The translations under genes were made by a program, and so were the position numbers. The notes under the pieces are model-generated. The model saw only the letters and a program-made list of their open reading frames with translations. It was not told the origin of the DNA and made no database searches. Source: Cellulomonas marina (lineage in GTDB: Bacteria > Actinomycetota > Actinomycetes > Actinomycetales > Cellulomonadaceae). Taken from it: 64,000 bases of DNA. Below, piece by piece: positions 25,135-34,233 of this stretch. Position 1 is the first letter of the stretch. Each line of letters begins with the position of its first letter. Where the stretch lies: the NCBI RefSeq assembly GCF_900111925.1, contig NZ_FOKA01000006.1:124001-188000 (forward strand), given 5' to 3'.

Positions 25135-27957
25135 TCAGGCCGGCACCCGCTGGTGCTCGCGGGCGCCGGCGCCGAGCGCGGCGGCGAGCTCCCGCCGCGA
25201 GGCGATGCCGAGCTTGGTGTACGTGCGGCCGAGGTGGATCTCGACCGTCTTCGGGGTGACCCACAGCGTCTGCGCGATCTCGCGGTTCGTCAGGCCGGAG
25301 ACGGCCAGGTCGGCGACGCGGCGCTCCGAGGCGGTGAGGGCGTCGACGCCGCTGGCGTAGGCGCGCCGGGGCCGGGCGCCGGCCTCGTCGAGCAGGGCCC
25401 GCACGTGCCGGTCGAGCCGGGCGGACTCCGTGCGCGTCGCCGCGTCGAGGGCGAGGCGCAGCGGCTCGCGCGCACCGGTGCGGTCCCCGCGCCGCAGCAG
25501 CAGCGCGCCGAGGTCGTGCAGCGCCCAGCCGTGCTCGAGCCGGTACGGGGTCGGCGCCAGCACCTCGACGGCCTCCGCCAGCGTCGCGAGGGCCGCCTCC
25601 GGCCGTTGCGTCCCGGCACGGACGCGCAGCACGGTGCCCAGCGGCCCGCGCAGGCCCGCCACCGTGGCGACGGCCTCGTCGTGCGCGAGGAGGTCGCCGG
25701 CCTCCGCCGGCCGCCCGAGCGCGCCGAGCACCGCCGCCAGCCGCAGCCGCCCGCGCGTGGCGTGCGGCGCCGCCCACCCGCGCTCGTCGCCCAGCGCCAC
25801 CACCCGGCGGAGGTCGACCTCCGCCGCGTCGAGGCGCCCGGCCACCGCGCGGACGAGACCCCGGGCCGAGAGGACGAAGGGCTCCATGAACGTGCCCTCC
25901 GCCGGCCCCAGCGGCCGGTCGACCAGCGCCAGCGCCTCGTCGAGCCGGTCGAGGTGCGCGAGGTTCTCCGCCGCGATCGCCGCGAGCGCGGGGATGGTCA
26001 GCTCGAGCCCGAGCTCCGTGATCGCCGCGTGCCCCAGCAGCGAGCGCGCCGCCCCCGCCGCCACCGACCCGAAGTCCCGGTGCCAGTACCCCCACGACTG
26101 CTCGATGAAGAACCGCGCGGACACCAGCCCCTTCTCGACGACGATGCGCTCGCCCTCCTCCAGCACCTGCGCGCACCGGTCGGGGGCCTCGGCGAACCGG
26201 AACGCGTGCGTCAGCAGGTTCCAGGTGGAGGAGGCGGGTCCCACGTCGGCGACGAGGCGGCCGTCGGCCACGGCCCGCTCCGCCAGCCGCAGCACGTCGG
26301 CACGCGGCAGCCCGGCGCACCCGCCGTCGACGGCGAGGTGGACGAGCATGACGGGGGAGGGGTCGGGGTCGGTGCGGCCCAGCTCGAAGGCCGCCCGGCG
26401 CGGCTCGGCGAAGGCGTCGGGGAAGACGAGGGACTCCAGCGTGAAGGCCTCGAGGCGCAGCTGGAGGCCGGGGTCGGTGGCCTCCTCCATGCCGCGGCCG
26501 ACCTCGTCGAGCGCGGCCATCGGGTCGGAGTGGACGAGGAGGTTGCCGAGGGCGGCGCGCGCCCGGGCCGACGCGTCGCCCGGCGGCAGCAGCGCCAGCG
26601 CCTCGCGCAGGTGCTCGGGCCCGCCCGGCTGCTGGGCGCGCACCTCGGCCTCGCCCAGCTCGAGCAGGACGGCGCCGCGCCGGTCGGCGGGCGGTGGCTC
26701 GTCGAGCGCGCGGCGCAGCAGCGGCACGGCGGTCTCGAGCGAGCCCGCACCGGCCGCCGCGACGCCCGCGCGCAGCAGGTCCTCCACCGCCTCCGGGTCG
26801 CCGGCCGGGTCCGCCGCCAGGCGGTGCACCGCCACCTCCTCCGGCCGGGCGCCGCGGGCCCGCAGCAACCGGGCGGCTCGGGCGTGCAGCGCCGACCTCT
26901 CGCGCGGCGTGCACGCGTCGAGCACCGCGGCGGCCACCAGCGGGTGCACGAACGCCCGCGCCCCGGGCAGCAGCACCTCCGCCTCGACCAGTCGGTCCGT
27001 CAGCGCCTGCACGTCGGCCACCGGCACCCCGCCCAGGTCGCCGAGGTCCTCGGGCGTCGCGCGCTCCCCGAGCACCGCGACCGCCCGCGCCGTGGCCGTC
27101 GCCCCCGCGCCGAGCTGCCGCAGCCGACGTCCCACGGCGGCGGCCACACCGCGACCCCCGAGCGCCGCGAGCCGCTCGCCCTCCTCGTCGCGTCCCCGCA
27201 GACCGGCGGCGCCGGCCTCCCGCGCCAGCACGCCGACGAGCAGCGGGTTGCCGCCGGTCGTCCGCCACGCCGCGGCGACGAAGCCGGCCTGCGGGTGCTC
27301 CGCGAGCGCACCCGCGAGCACCTGCTCGACCTCGACGGTGCCCAGCGGCCGCGGCCGCAGCACCCGCGCGCCCGGACCCGCGGCCACCTCCGCCAGCAGC
27401 TCCGCGGGGGCGTCGGGCTCCCCGGTCCGCACCGTGGCCACGACGAGCACCGGCAACCCGTCGAGCCGCCGGCCGAGGTACTCGACGAAGCGCAGGCTCG
27501 GCAGGTCCGACCACTGCAGGTCGTCGACGAGCAGCACCACCGGCCCCCGCTCCGCCAGGTTCGCGACCAGCCAGAACAGCCCGAGCTGGACCGCGTAGGA
27601 CTCCTCGTCGCCGGCCTCCGCACCGCCCGTCAGCAGCGCCGCCGCCCGCGTCGCCCCGCCGGCCAGCAGCTCGGCCCGTGCCGCCGCGTCCAGCGCCGGG
27701 TCCGCGACGACGGGCCCGAGGACCTGGTGCACGACGCCCCAGGCGAACCCGCGGTCGAGCTCGCTGGCCCGTGCCGCCAGCACGCGCGCACCCCGCCCGG
27801 TCGCCGCGTCCCGCACGTGGTGCAGCAGCGCCGTCTTGCCGATCCCGGCTGGTCCCTCGAGCACGGCGACGGCCCCGTCCCGGGCCTCGACCGCGCGCTC
27901 CAGCAGCCCGTCGAGGGCGGACACCTCCGCCTCCCGCGACAGCAGCACCCCGACCAC
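25135..27957 (-). CDS. LAL-type LuxR regulator with N-terminal AAA ATPase
   Basis: A 940-residue large ATP-binding LuxR regulator (MalT-like). The N-terminus has LLSREAEVSALDGLLERA and the P-loop GPAGIGKT (about residues 35-42), with Walker B VVLLVDDLQWSD. A long helical TPR-like middle follows. The LuxR helix-turn-helix is at the C-terminus (LTASERRVADLAVSGLTNREIAQTLWV, TPKTVEIHLGRTYTKLGI). LALs are ATP-dependent activators of catabolic or secondary-metabolic genes. Start GTG 27957 sits 6 bases after a TAGCGT -10 box (27969-27964), so the message may be leaderless. The nearby divergent hydrolase is a possible target; no evidence shows it. Confidence 0.92.
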   Translation of the reverse strand: MVGVLLSREAEVSALDGLLERAVEARDGAVAVLEGPAGIGKTALLHHVRDAATGRGARVLAARASELDRGFAWGVVHQVLGPVVADPALDAAARAELLAGGATRAAALLTGGAEAGDEESYAVQLGLFWLVANLAERGPVVLLVDDLQWSDLPSLRFVEYLGRRLDGLPVLVVATVRTGEPDAPAELLAEVAAGPGARVLRPRPLGTVEVEQVLAGALAEHPQAGFVAAAWRTTGGNPLLVGVLAREAGAAGLRGRDEEGERLAALGGRGVAAAVGRRLRQLGAGATATARAVAVLGERATPEDLGDLGGVPVADVQALTDRLVEAEVLLPGARAFVHPLVAAAVLDACTPRERSALHARAARLLRARGARPEEVAVHRLAADPAGDPEAVEDLLRAGVAAAGAGSLETAVPLLRRALDEPPPADRRGAVLLELGEAEVRAQQPGGPEHLREALALLPPGDASARARAALGNLLVHSDPMAALDEVGRGMEEATDPGLQLRLEAFTLESLVFPDAFAEPRRAAFELGRTDPDPSPVMLVHLAVDGGCAGLPRADVLRLAERAVADGRLVADVGPASSTWNLLTHAFRFAEAPDRCAQVLEEGERIVVEKGLVSARFFIEQSWGYWHRDFGSVAAGAARSLLGHAAITELGLELTIPALAAIAAENLAHLDRLDEALALVDRPLGPAEGTFMEPFVLSARGLVRAVAGRLDAAEVDLRRVVALGDERGWAAPHATRGRLRLAAVLGALGRPAEAGDLLAHDEAVATVAGLRGPLGTVLRVRAGTQRPEAALATLAEAVEVLAPTPYRLEHGWALHDLGALLLRRGDRTGAREPLRLALDAATRTESARLDRHVRALLDEAGARPRRAYASGVDALTASERRVADLAVSGLTNREIAQTLWVTPKTVEIHLGRTYTKLGIASRRELAAALGAGAREHQRVPA

Positions 27958-28023
27958 CCCCGCACGCTAGCGGCGTCACCACCCCCGGCGGGAGAGGCGC
28001 CGACCCTCGGCGAACCCCACGCC

Positions 28024-28044
28024 CGCCCGCCGGCCGTGCGGGCG
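28024..28044 (-). terminator. Possible hairpin after the SRPBCC gene
   Basis: A 7-bp stem (28024-28030 with 28038-28044) and a 7-base loop, 27 bases beyond the stop at 28071. Modest strength. Confidence 0.35.
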
Positions 28045-28070
28045 TGCGGGTCGGCTCGTCTCCCCCCCGG

Positions 28071-28619
28071 TCAGGCGGGGTGCGCGGGGCCGTAGGTGGC
28101 TGCGAGCCCGGCGTAGTCGTCCCAGTCGTCCGGCACGGGTTCGTCCCGCAGGGACGCCTCCAGCCGGTCGAGGTAGTAGTGCCACCCCGCCCCGATGCCA
28201 CCGACGTCGCCGCCCTCGACGTCGGGGCCCAGCAGGTGCCGGAAGACGAGCGTCGTCCCGTCGCCCTCGCCGTCCCCCTCCGTCCCGTCCCCCTTCGCGG
28301 CGAGCGCGACCGTCAGCGGCCACGCCGTCCCACCACCTGTCCCCCCGCCCCCGACGGTGACGGCGAGCAGGCTCGGCGGCTCGCACCAGTCGATCCGCAG
28401 CGGTTCTGCGGGCACGTCCCCCTCGGCCACGAGCCGCACGACGACGGCCCCCGTCGCCGGGTCGCCCTCCCACCGCCCGTACCACCGCTCCAGCCGGTCG
28501 GGGTCGGTCAGCTCCCGCCACACCACCTCCACCGGGTAGGGCAGCACCCGCCGGAACACCAGCGACGTCCCCGCGCCGTCCCGCTCGACCCGCCCACCCG
28601 ACGTCGTCACCCCGCTCAT
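28071..28619 (-). CDS. SRPBCC (AHSA1-like) family protein
   Basis: A 182-residue cytoplasmic protein of the START/Bet v1-like superfamily. The N-terminal strand LVFRRVLPYPVEVVWRELTDPDRLERWYG is the signature of AHSA1-type members. It is followed by beta strands with LRIDWCEPPSLLAVTV and a C-terminal long helix GAGWHYYLDRLEASLR that would line the hydrophobic cavity. A Gly/Asp/Glu-rich loop (GDGTEGDGEGDGT) is unusual. Some relatives pair with ArsR regulators; none is adjacent here. ATG 28619 has GAAGG 7 bases upstream. Function unknown; it may bind a small hydrophobic molecule. Confidence 0.82.
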   Translation of the reverse strand: MSGVTTSGGRVERDGAGTSLVFRRVLPYPVEVVWRELTDPDRLERWYGRWEGDPATGAVVVRLVAEGDVPAEPLRIDWCEPPSLLAVTVGGGGTGGGTAWPLTVALAAKGDGTEGDGEGDGTTLVFRHLLGPDVEGGDVGGIGAGWHYYLDRLEASLRDEPVPDDWDDYAGLAATYGPAHPA

Positions 28620-28755
28620 CCCCGCACCTTCTCGTCTGCCCGACCGATCACGACAGGGTGCTGCCGCCCGCAGTCGGCGGAGGTCGCCGGATGGCACCGT
28701 GCGTGGGAGGGTCGTCCGCCCGGGCCCGGCCCGGACCGCCAGGAGGAGGTCACCC

Positions 28756-29295
28756 GTGCGCACACCCTGGGGCCGACGGGCAGTGGTCGTGCTGGCGTGG
28801 TTCGCCGGCGCCGCGCTCGTGCTCCTCGCGGTCCGCGGCATCAACGCCGTGCGCGGGCTGCCCGGCACCGAGGCGTGGACGACCGGTCTGCCAGGGGCAG
28901 GGGGTGCGTTCATCGGCGTGGTCGTCGGGCGGTGGTCGATGTCACGACGCGCACGCCGCGAGGCGGCGCGAGGGCGCCTCGTCCTGCCGGTGCGGTCCGC
29001 CGACGACGTGGACGGCGTCCCACGTCAGTGGTCCGGCCGCCAGGTCCAGCTCGGTGCCGGCAGCGTCGAGCTCAGCGCCCTCCGTCATCGGCTCCACGCC
29101 GGGCCCTTCGTCGTCACCGCCGCTCGGTCGACGGGCCGGACCACGGGCTGGGGCTGGGCCACGGAGCCGGGCCGCGTGGTCGAGCTGCTCACCGCTGCCG
29201 GCGCGATCGAGCTGGCCGTCCCGCACGACCGTGTCGACCGCGTGCTCGAGATGGTGGCTCCGCATCCGGCGGTCGACGGTCCCGCCGGCGGGTAG
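28756..29295 (+). CDS. Hypothetical small membrane protein
   Basis: A 179-residue protein that I do not recognise. It has two hydrophobic segments (AVVVLAWFAGAALVLLAV and LPGAGGAFIGVVVGRW), a basic turn SRRARREAARG, then a 100-residue cytoplasmic beta-rich domain with LVLPVRSADDVDGVP and LELAVPHDRVDRVLEMV-like strands. GTG 28756 is preferred over the upstream GTG 28699 because AGGAGGAGG lies 7-15 bases before it. Its 3' half is antisense to the tail of the HNH remnant. Confidence 0.65.
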   Translation: MRTPWGRRAVVVLAWFAGAALVLLAVRGINAVRGLPGTEAWTTGLPGAGGAFIGVVVGRWSMSRRARREAARGRLVLPVRSADDVDGVPRQWSGRQVQLGAGSVELSALRHRLHAGPFVVTAARSTGRTTGWGWATEPGRVVELLTAAGAIELAVPHDRVDRVLEMVAPHPAVDGPAGG

Positions 29296-29790
29296 CACCG
29301 ACGTGCTGCGTCGGCCGGCCGGCAGAGGTCGCGGACCACGCACCGCATCGCGGCTCCTGGTGCCGATGATGCACACCTCTGCCCGGCGGCCCTGCACGGC
29401 GACGTGCGTCCGCTGGTGCCCGACGATCCTGCCGTCGGGCGCGCGGAACTCGTACCGAGCGGGTTCCAGCTCGGTCGCCTTGATCCGTCCTGACCGCGGA
29501 CGTCTCGCGCGGTCGATCAGGCGTCGGATCGTGAGGTCGGCGCGGTGCACCTCGTGGTGGTGCCGACCGCACAGAATCACGCCGTTCTCGACGCTCGTCT
29601 CCCCGTCGTCCCGGGCCCACCAGCGGATGTGGTGGACCTCGCACCACCGGGCCGGGGTCTCGCACCCCGGGAACACGCACCCCTGGTCCCGCAGGATCAC
29701 CGCCCGGCGCTGGTGCCCGGTGAACAGCCGCTCCTCCCGTCCCTCGGACCGCTCGAGGGCTGAGACCGCCGCGGCGCAGGCGCTGGACGC
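28942..29790 (-). pseudogene. 5'-truncated HNH endonuclease (DUF222-type) remnant
   Basis: Only the C-terminal part of a DUF222/HNH protein is present. ERLFTGHQRRAVILRDQGCVFPGC, split here by the reading start, leads into the HNH centre CEVHHIRWWARDDGETSVENGVILCGRHHHEVH, which holds the Cys and His zinc ligands and the catalytic His. The approximately 300 residues that normally precede it are missing: the frame runs straight into the end of the chemoreceptor-like gene (stop at 29792) with no start of its own. Recognisable homology ends near 29400. The frame stays open to 28942 but is antisense to the membrane-protein gene, so that part may be meaningless. Such genes occur in many copies in actinobacteria and decay often. 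An internal ATG at 29700 could still start a short product. Confidence 0.6.
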
Positions 29791-29791
29791 C

Positions 29792-31318
29792 TCAGGCGCG
29801 CTCGAACAGCTCCGCCATCGCCGCCTGCTGCTCCAGGACGTCGTTGATGCGCTGCTGGACCGCGTCGAGCTGCCCGACGATCTCGCTGGTGGCGTGGATG
29901 CCCGAGGCGACGGACTGGCTGCTGGCCTGGATGCCGGCGATCTGCCCGGCGACGCGCTGGGTCGCGGCGGCGGTCTCGCCGGCCAGCTCCTTGACCTCGT
30001 TGGCGACGACCGCGAAGCCGCGGCCGACCTCGCCGGCCCGCGCGGCCTCGATGGTCGCGTTGAGGGCGAGCAGGTTGGTCTGCTGCGCGATGCCCGTGAT
30101 GACCTTGATGACGTCGCCGATGGCGGTGGAGGCGTCGTTGAGGGCCGCCACCTCGTCCCGCATCGTCGCCGAGCGTCCGACGGCCTCGTCCGCGACCCGC
30201 CCCGCGTCGCCGGCCGCCCCGCGCAGCTGCGCGACGGTGTCGAGCAGCATCTGCGCGTTGCGCGCGTCGGCGGCCGAACGGCGCACGACGGACAGCCGCT
30301 GCGACACGAGCTGGGCCACGTTGCGCAGCGCCGCCCCGCGCGAGGGCGAGAGCTCGATGGTGTCCGTGGTGAAGAAGTCCATCGTCCCGATGACGCGCCC
30401 GTCGTCGAGGATCGGGAAGCACACGCCCGACCGGACGCCGGCCCGCTGCGCGACGGGCGCCCGGACGCAGTCCGTCATCTCCCCGAGGTCGCGGACGAAC
30501 ACGAGGTCCCGCCCCTTCCAGGCGCGCCCCGACAGCCCGACGCCCTCCGCGAAGGACGCCTCCAACGTCACCTTGCGGAAGTCGGCACCCGCCGACCCGG
30601 ACTCCAGCGCGAACCGCAGCACGCGCGCGTCCTCGTCGAGCACCCAGTAGGAGCCGTACGCCCAGCCGAACGCCGTGCGCACGGTCTCCAGCGCCACGCG
30701 GATCGCCGACTCCTCGTCGCGCGCCTCACCGACGCGCGTGACGACGGTCGTGACGGCCTCGCGGTCGTTGAGCGTCTCCTGCAGCGACGCCGCGGCCAGC
30801 GCCTGCCGACGCGCCAGGGTCGCGATGCGGCCGATCGCCTGCCACTTCTCGTCGGCGAACCGCGGCAGGCAGCGGGCTGACCAGAACTCGAGCACGCCGA
30901 CGACCTCGTCGCCGTCCGTCATGGGGATCGCGGCCATCGCGACCGTGCCCACGCCCTCGGCGGCGATCCGCCGCGCGCTGCGCGTGGTCGGCGGGGTGTC
31001 ACCGGGCGAGAAGACCTGCGGGCGGCGCGTGCGCCAGGCCGCCTCGGCGAGCGTCCCGCGCGATCCCCGCGACTCGGGCGTCAGCCGCGACGCGACCGGC
31101 CCGGCCTCGTAGGCCAGCTCCAGCCCGCCGGCGACGGGCGCCCACTGCGCGCCGTAGTCGACGCCGAGCGCCCGCACGAGCGTGTCCGTCATCTTCACGC
31201 GTGCGTCCTGCTCGTCCTCCACCCCGCCGTCCAGCGCGATGAGCACCTGCTCGAGCGCCTCGACGTCACGGGGCACGACGGTCGGCGCGACCTGGTCGCT
31301 GCGGCGGCGGAACGGCAT
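29792..31318 (-). CDS. Soluble methyl-accepting chemotaxis-like protein with two GAF domains
   Basis: A 508-residue cytoplasmic receptor: no membrane helices, two GAF sensor domains (about residues 20-175 and 190-345), and a C-terminal signalling coiled coil. The coiled coil contains the highly conserved hairpin tip ([21 protein letters not shown], then [15 protein letters not shown]), where CheA and CheW dock in true chemoreceptors. No cheA or cheW is in the window, so the output is unknown; GAF domains suggest a small-molecule, redox or cyclic-nucleotide input. ATG 31318 follows GAGGAG with a 7-base gap. It is divergent from the amino-acid importer, which may supply the sensed ligand. Confidence 0.88.
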   Translation of the reverse strand: MPFRRRSDQVAPTVVPRDVEALEQVLIALDGGVEDEQDARVKMTDTLVRALGVDYGAQWAPVAGGLELAYEAGPVASRLTPESRGSRGTLAEAAWRTRRPQVFSPGDTPPTTRSARRIAAEGVGTVAMAAIPMTDGDEVVGVLEFWSARCLPRFADEKWQAIGRIATLARRQALAAASLQETLNDREAVTTVVTRVGEARDEESAIRVALETVRTAFGWAYGSYWVLDEDARVLRFALESGSAGADFRKVTLEASFAEGVGLSGRAWKGRDLVFVRDLGEMTDCVRAPVAQRAGVRSGVCFPILDDGRVIGTMDFFTTDTIELSPSRGAALRNVAQLVSQRLSVVRRSAADARNAQMLLDTVAQLRGAAGDAGRVADEAVGRSATMRDEVAALNDASTAIGDVIKVITGIAQQTNLLALNATIEAARAGEVGRGFAVVANEVKELAGETAAATQRVAGQIAGIQASSQSVASGIHATSEIVGQLDAVQQRINDVLEQQAAMAELFERA

Positions 31319-31499
31319 GACGGACTCCTCGGCAAGGGGGACGTGCCTCCTCCCGATCGGTCGCCGGTGCCCAGGCGTGAGCCGTGACGGCCACCACCTG
31401 GTGACGACCGCCACGGGGCGGGTGCCGCGCGTAGATTGAGCGCCTCCCGCGCCCCCGACCGGCAGGACCGCGCCGGCCGACGACCCCCTGGAGCCCCCG

Positions 31500-32381
31500 T
31501 TGCGCCGTGCCCTCGCCCTCGCCGCCGTCAGCCTCCTCGGCTCCCTGGCGCTCGTCGGGTGCGCGCCCGTCGACGAGACGCCGTCCGGCGGGTCCTCCGC
31601 CGGCGCGGGGACCTCCACCGCCGACGCGGGCACGGCCACCGGTGGGGACCTCCCCACCCTCACCGACGGCGTCCTCACCATCGCGACGTCCGAGCCTGCC
31701 TACGAGCCGTGGGTGGTCGGCGACGACCCGACGACGGGCGAGGGCTACGAGGCCGCGGTCGCCTACGCCGTGGCGGACCGCCTGGGCTACGCCGCCGACG
31801 ACGTCGAGTGGGTCCGCGCCACGTTCGAGCAGATCATCGCCCCGGGGGCGAAGACCTTCGACCTCGCGATCAACCAGGTCTCCATCACCGACGAGCGCCG
31901 CGAGAACCTCGACTTCTCCTCCTCCTACTACGACACCGCCCAGGCCGTCGTCACGCTGGAGACCGCGGCGGCCGCGGACGCCGCCTCGCTCGCGGACCTC
32001 GCACCCCTGCGCATCGGCGCCATGGTCGGCACGACGAGCGCGCAGGTCGCCGAGGACGCCATCGCGCCGACGACCGACGTCCAGCTCTTCAACGACAACG
32101 ACCAGGTCAAGCAGGCCCTCGTGGCCGGCCTCGTCGACGCGATCGTGGTCGACCTGCCGACGGCCCTGTACCTCAGCGCGGTCGAGCTCGAGGGCGGCGT
32201 GCTCGTCGGGCAGCTCCCGGCCGGCGCCGACCCCGACCAGTTCGGTCTCGTCCTCGACAAGGGCTCCGCGCTCACCGAGCCGGTCACCGAGGCGGTGGAC
32301 GCCCTGCGCGCGGACGGCACGCTGGCCGACCTCGAGGCGCAGTGGCTGACCGACGCGGCCGGCGCCCCCGTCCTGCGGTGA
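31500..32381 (+). CDS. Polar amino-acid ABC transporter substrate-binding lipoprotein
   Basis: A 293-residue family-3 solute-binding protein. The start is TTG 31500, with GGAG about 6 bases upstream and no in-frame ATG or GTG nearby. Lipobox LVGC near residue 21, a Gly/Thr linker, then the periplasmic-binding fold: [39 protein letters not shown] is the classic N-lobe, [23 protein letters not shown] the hinge/ligand region. The Arg of [11 protein letters not shown] is a usual carboxylate contact. It binds an amino acid (possibly Glu/Gln-like) outside the cell. The end overlaps the permease start (GTGA). Confidence 0.92.
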   Translation: MRRALALAAVSLLGSLALVGCAPVDETPSGGSSAGAGTSTADAGTATGGDLPTLTDGVLTIATSEPAYEPWVVGDDPTTGEGYEAAVAYAVADRLGYAADDVEWVRATFEQIIAPGAKTFDLAINQVSITDERRENLDFSSSYYDTAQAVVTLETAAAADAASLADLAPLRIGAMVGTTSAQVAEDAIAPTTDVQLFNDNDQVKQALVAGLVDAIVVDLPTALYLSAVELEGGVLVGQLPAGADPDQFGLVLDKGSALTEPVTEAVDALRADGTLADLEAQWLTDAAGAPVLR

Positions 32382-33310
32382 CCTCGCGCGCCGCCGAGCC
32401 CGCACCCGAGCCCGCACCCGATCGCGCTCTCCCCCTGGCGCACCCCGCCTGGACGCCCTCGCCCCTCGCCCGCGAGCGGCTGGCGTACCGCCGCGCCCGT
32501 GCCCGCCGGTCGGCCCTCGTCGGCCTGGCGTCCACGCTCGTCGTCGGCGCGCTGGCCGTGCTCGCGCTCGTCTCGTCGCCGGGCTGGCCGCGCGTGCGGG
32601 CCTCGTTCCTCGACCCCGAGGTGGCGTGGGCGTCCCTGCCGCGCGTGCTCGAGGGGCTGTGGCTCAACCTGCGCGTCATGGCGGTCGCGGCGGTCTGCAT
32701 CCTCGTGCTCGCGCTGGTCCTGGCGGTGTGCCGGACGCTGCGCGGGCCCGTGTTCCTGCCGCTGCGCCTGGCCGCGACCGTCTACGTCGACGTCTTCCGC
32801 GGGCTGCCGCTCATCCTCGTCCTGCTGCTCGTCGGGTTCGGCCTGCCCGGGCTGCGGCTGCAGGGCATCCCGACGAGCGCGGTCGTCCTCGGCGGGCTGG
32901 CGCTCGTCCTCACCTACTCCGCCTACGTCGCCGAGGTGTTCCGCGCCGGCATCGAGTCGGTCCACCCCTCGCAGGTCGCGGCCGCCCGGTCGCTCGGGCT
33001 CTCCCACGCGCAGGCGCTGCGCACGGTCGTGCTGCCGCAGGCCGTCCGCCGCGTGGTCCCGCCGCTGCTCAACGACCTCGTCGCACTGCAGAAGGACTCC
33101 GGCCTCATCTCGATCCTCGGCGCCGTCGACGCCGTGCGCGCCGCGCAGATCCAGACCTCCGCGTACGCCAGCTTCACGCCCTACGTCGTGGCCGGCCTGC
33201 TCTTCGTCGCCCTCACGATCCCCCTCTCGCGCCTCACCGACGCGCTCGCCCGCCGCGGCGGCTGGCAGGGCGCGACGGCGGGCGTCGCCGGCGCGGGACC
33301 GATCCGGTGA
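32378..33310 (+). CDS. Polar amino-acid ABC transporter permease (HisM/GltK family)
   Basis: A 310-residue permease starting at GTG 32378, overlapping the previous stop by 4 bases. After a 50-residue Pro/Ala-rich cytoplasmic head come about five membrane helices. Family features are LPRVLEGLWLNLRVM, YVDVFRGLPLILVLLLVGFG, and the EAA loop VAAARSLGLSHAQALRTVVLPQAVRRVVPPL. GLISILGAVDAVRAAQ is the usual late motif. A single permease gene implies a homodimeric channel. Confidence 0.94.
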   Translation: MTSRAAEPAPEPAPDRALPLAHPAWTPSPLARERLAYRRARARRSALVGLASTLVVGALAVLALVSSPGWPRVRASFLDPEVAWASLPRVLEGLWLNLRVMAVAAVCILVLALVLAVCRTLRGPVFLPLRLAATVYVDVFRGLPLILVLLLVGFGLPGLRLQGIPTSAVVLGGLALVLTYSAYVAEVFRAGIESVHPSQVAAARSLGLSHAQALRTVVLPQAVRRVVPPLLNDLVALQKDSGLISILGAVDAVRAAQIQTSAYASFTPYVVAGLLFVALTIPLSRLTDALARRGGWQGATAGVAGAGPIR

Positions 33311-34059
33311 CGGCCCCCGGTCCCGCCCCCGTCCCCGTCCTGCAGGTCGAGGGCGTCCGCAAGGCGTTCGGCGACCACGTCGTGCTCGACGGCGTCGACC
33401 TGCGGGTGGACTCGCACCGCTGCGTGGTCCTCGTCGGGGCGTCCGGCTCGGGCAAGTCGACGCTCCTGCGCGTCGTCGACCTGCTCGAGGACGTCGACGA
33501 CGGGGTCGTGCGGCTCGAGGGCCAGGACGTCACCGACCCCCGCGTCGACGCCGACGCGATCCGTGCCCGCATGGGCATGGTCTTCCAGGCGTACAACCTG
33601 TTCCCGCACATGCGCGTGCTGGACAACGTGACGCTCGCGCCGCGCCTCGTCCACGGCGTCGGCCGCGAGGAGGCCGAGGAGCGCGCGCTCGCCGTGCTCG
33701 ACCGCGTCGGCCTGCGCGCCCGCGCGCACGCGTTCCCCGACCAGCTCTCCGGCGGCCAGCAGCAGCGCGTCGCCATCGCCCGCTGCCTCGTCACCTCCCC
33801 GCGGCTCCTGCTGCTCGACGAGGTGACGAGCGCGCTGGACCCCGAGCTCGTCGGCGAGGTGCTGGACCTCCTCGTCGAGCTCAAGGCCGAGGGCACGACG
33901 ATGCTCGTCGCCACCCACGAGATGGGCTTCGCCCGCCGCGTCGCCGACGAGGTGTGCTTCCTGCACGCGGGCCGGGTCCACGAGCAGGGCCCGCCGCAGC
34001 AGGTCCTCGACGACCCGAGGGACCCGCGCACGCGCGACTTCCTGCGCCGCCTCGTCTGA
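33307..34059 (+). CDS. Polar amino-acid ABC transporter ATP-binding protein (GlnQ family)
   Basis: A 250-residue ATPase with Walker A GASGSGKST, Q-loop MVFQAYNLFPHM, signature LSGGQQQR and Walker B LLLLDEVTSALD, followed by the H-loop VATHEMGFARRVADE. VFQAYNLFPHM and HEMGFA are diagnostic of the GlnQ/HisP group. Start GTG 33307 overlaps the permease stop by 4 bases. It completes a three-gene import operon. Confidence 0.95.
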   Translation: MTAPGPAPVPVLQVEGVRKAFGDHVVLDGVDLRVDSHRCVVLVGASGSGKSTLLRVVDLLEDVDDGVVRLEGQDVTDPRVDADAIRARMGMVFQAYNLFPHMRVLDNVTLAPRLVHGVGREEAEERALAVLDRVGLRARAHAFPDQLSGGQQQRVAIARCLVTSPRLLLLDEVTSALDPELVGEVLDLLVELKAEGTTMLVATHEMGFARRVADEVCFLHAGRVHEQGPPQQVLDDPRDPRTRDFLRRLV

Positions 34060-34139
34060 TCCCGGCCGGACCTCGGACGAGCCGGCTCATCCTCCGGTCG
34101 GACCCCGGACCCGCCCCGCTCATCCCTTGGTCGGGTCCT
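34057..34139. repeat. Degenerate direct repeats after the amino-acid importer
   Basis: GCTCATCC-N3-GGTCGG-N2-CC occurs at 34085-34105 and 34118-34138 (5 mismatches in 21), and a weaker third copy begins near 34057. They fill much of the 175-base gap before the lipoprotein gene. Possible regulatory site; function unknown. Confidence 0.4.
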
Positions 34140-34233
34140 GGCCGGAACCAGCCCCATCGCAGGTCAGGAGCCGCTACGTTCGGCGCGCCCGTCCGCGCGG
34201 ACGCGACGGGCGTCCGTCGCACGAGGGGGCACC

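Noticed and set aside
31500..31510. GTG start at 31507 for the amino-acid binding protein
   Set aside because: It is in a different frame from the lipoprotein signal; TTG 31500 is in frame with a spaced GGAG.
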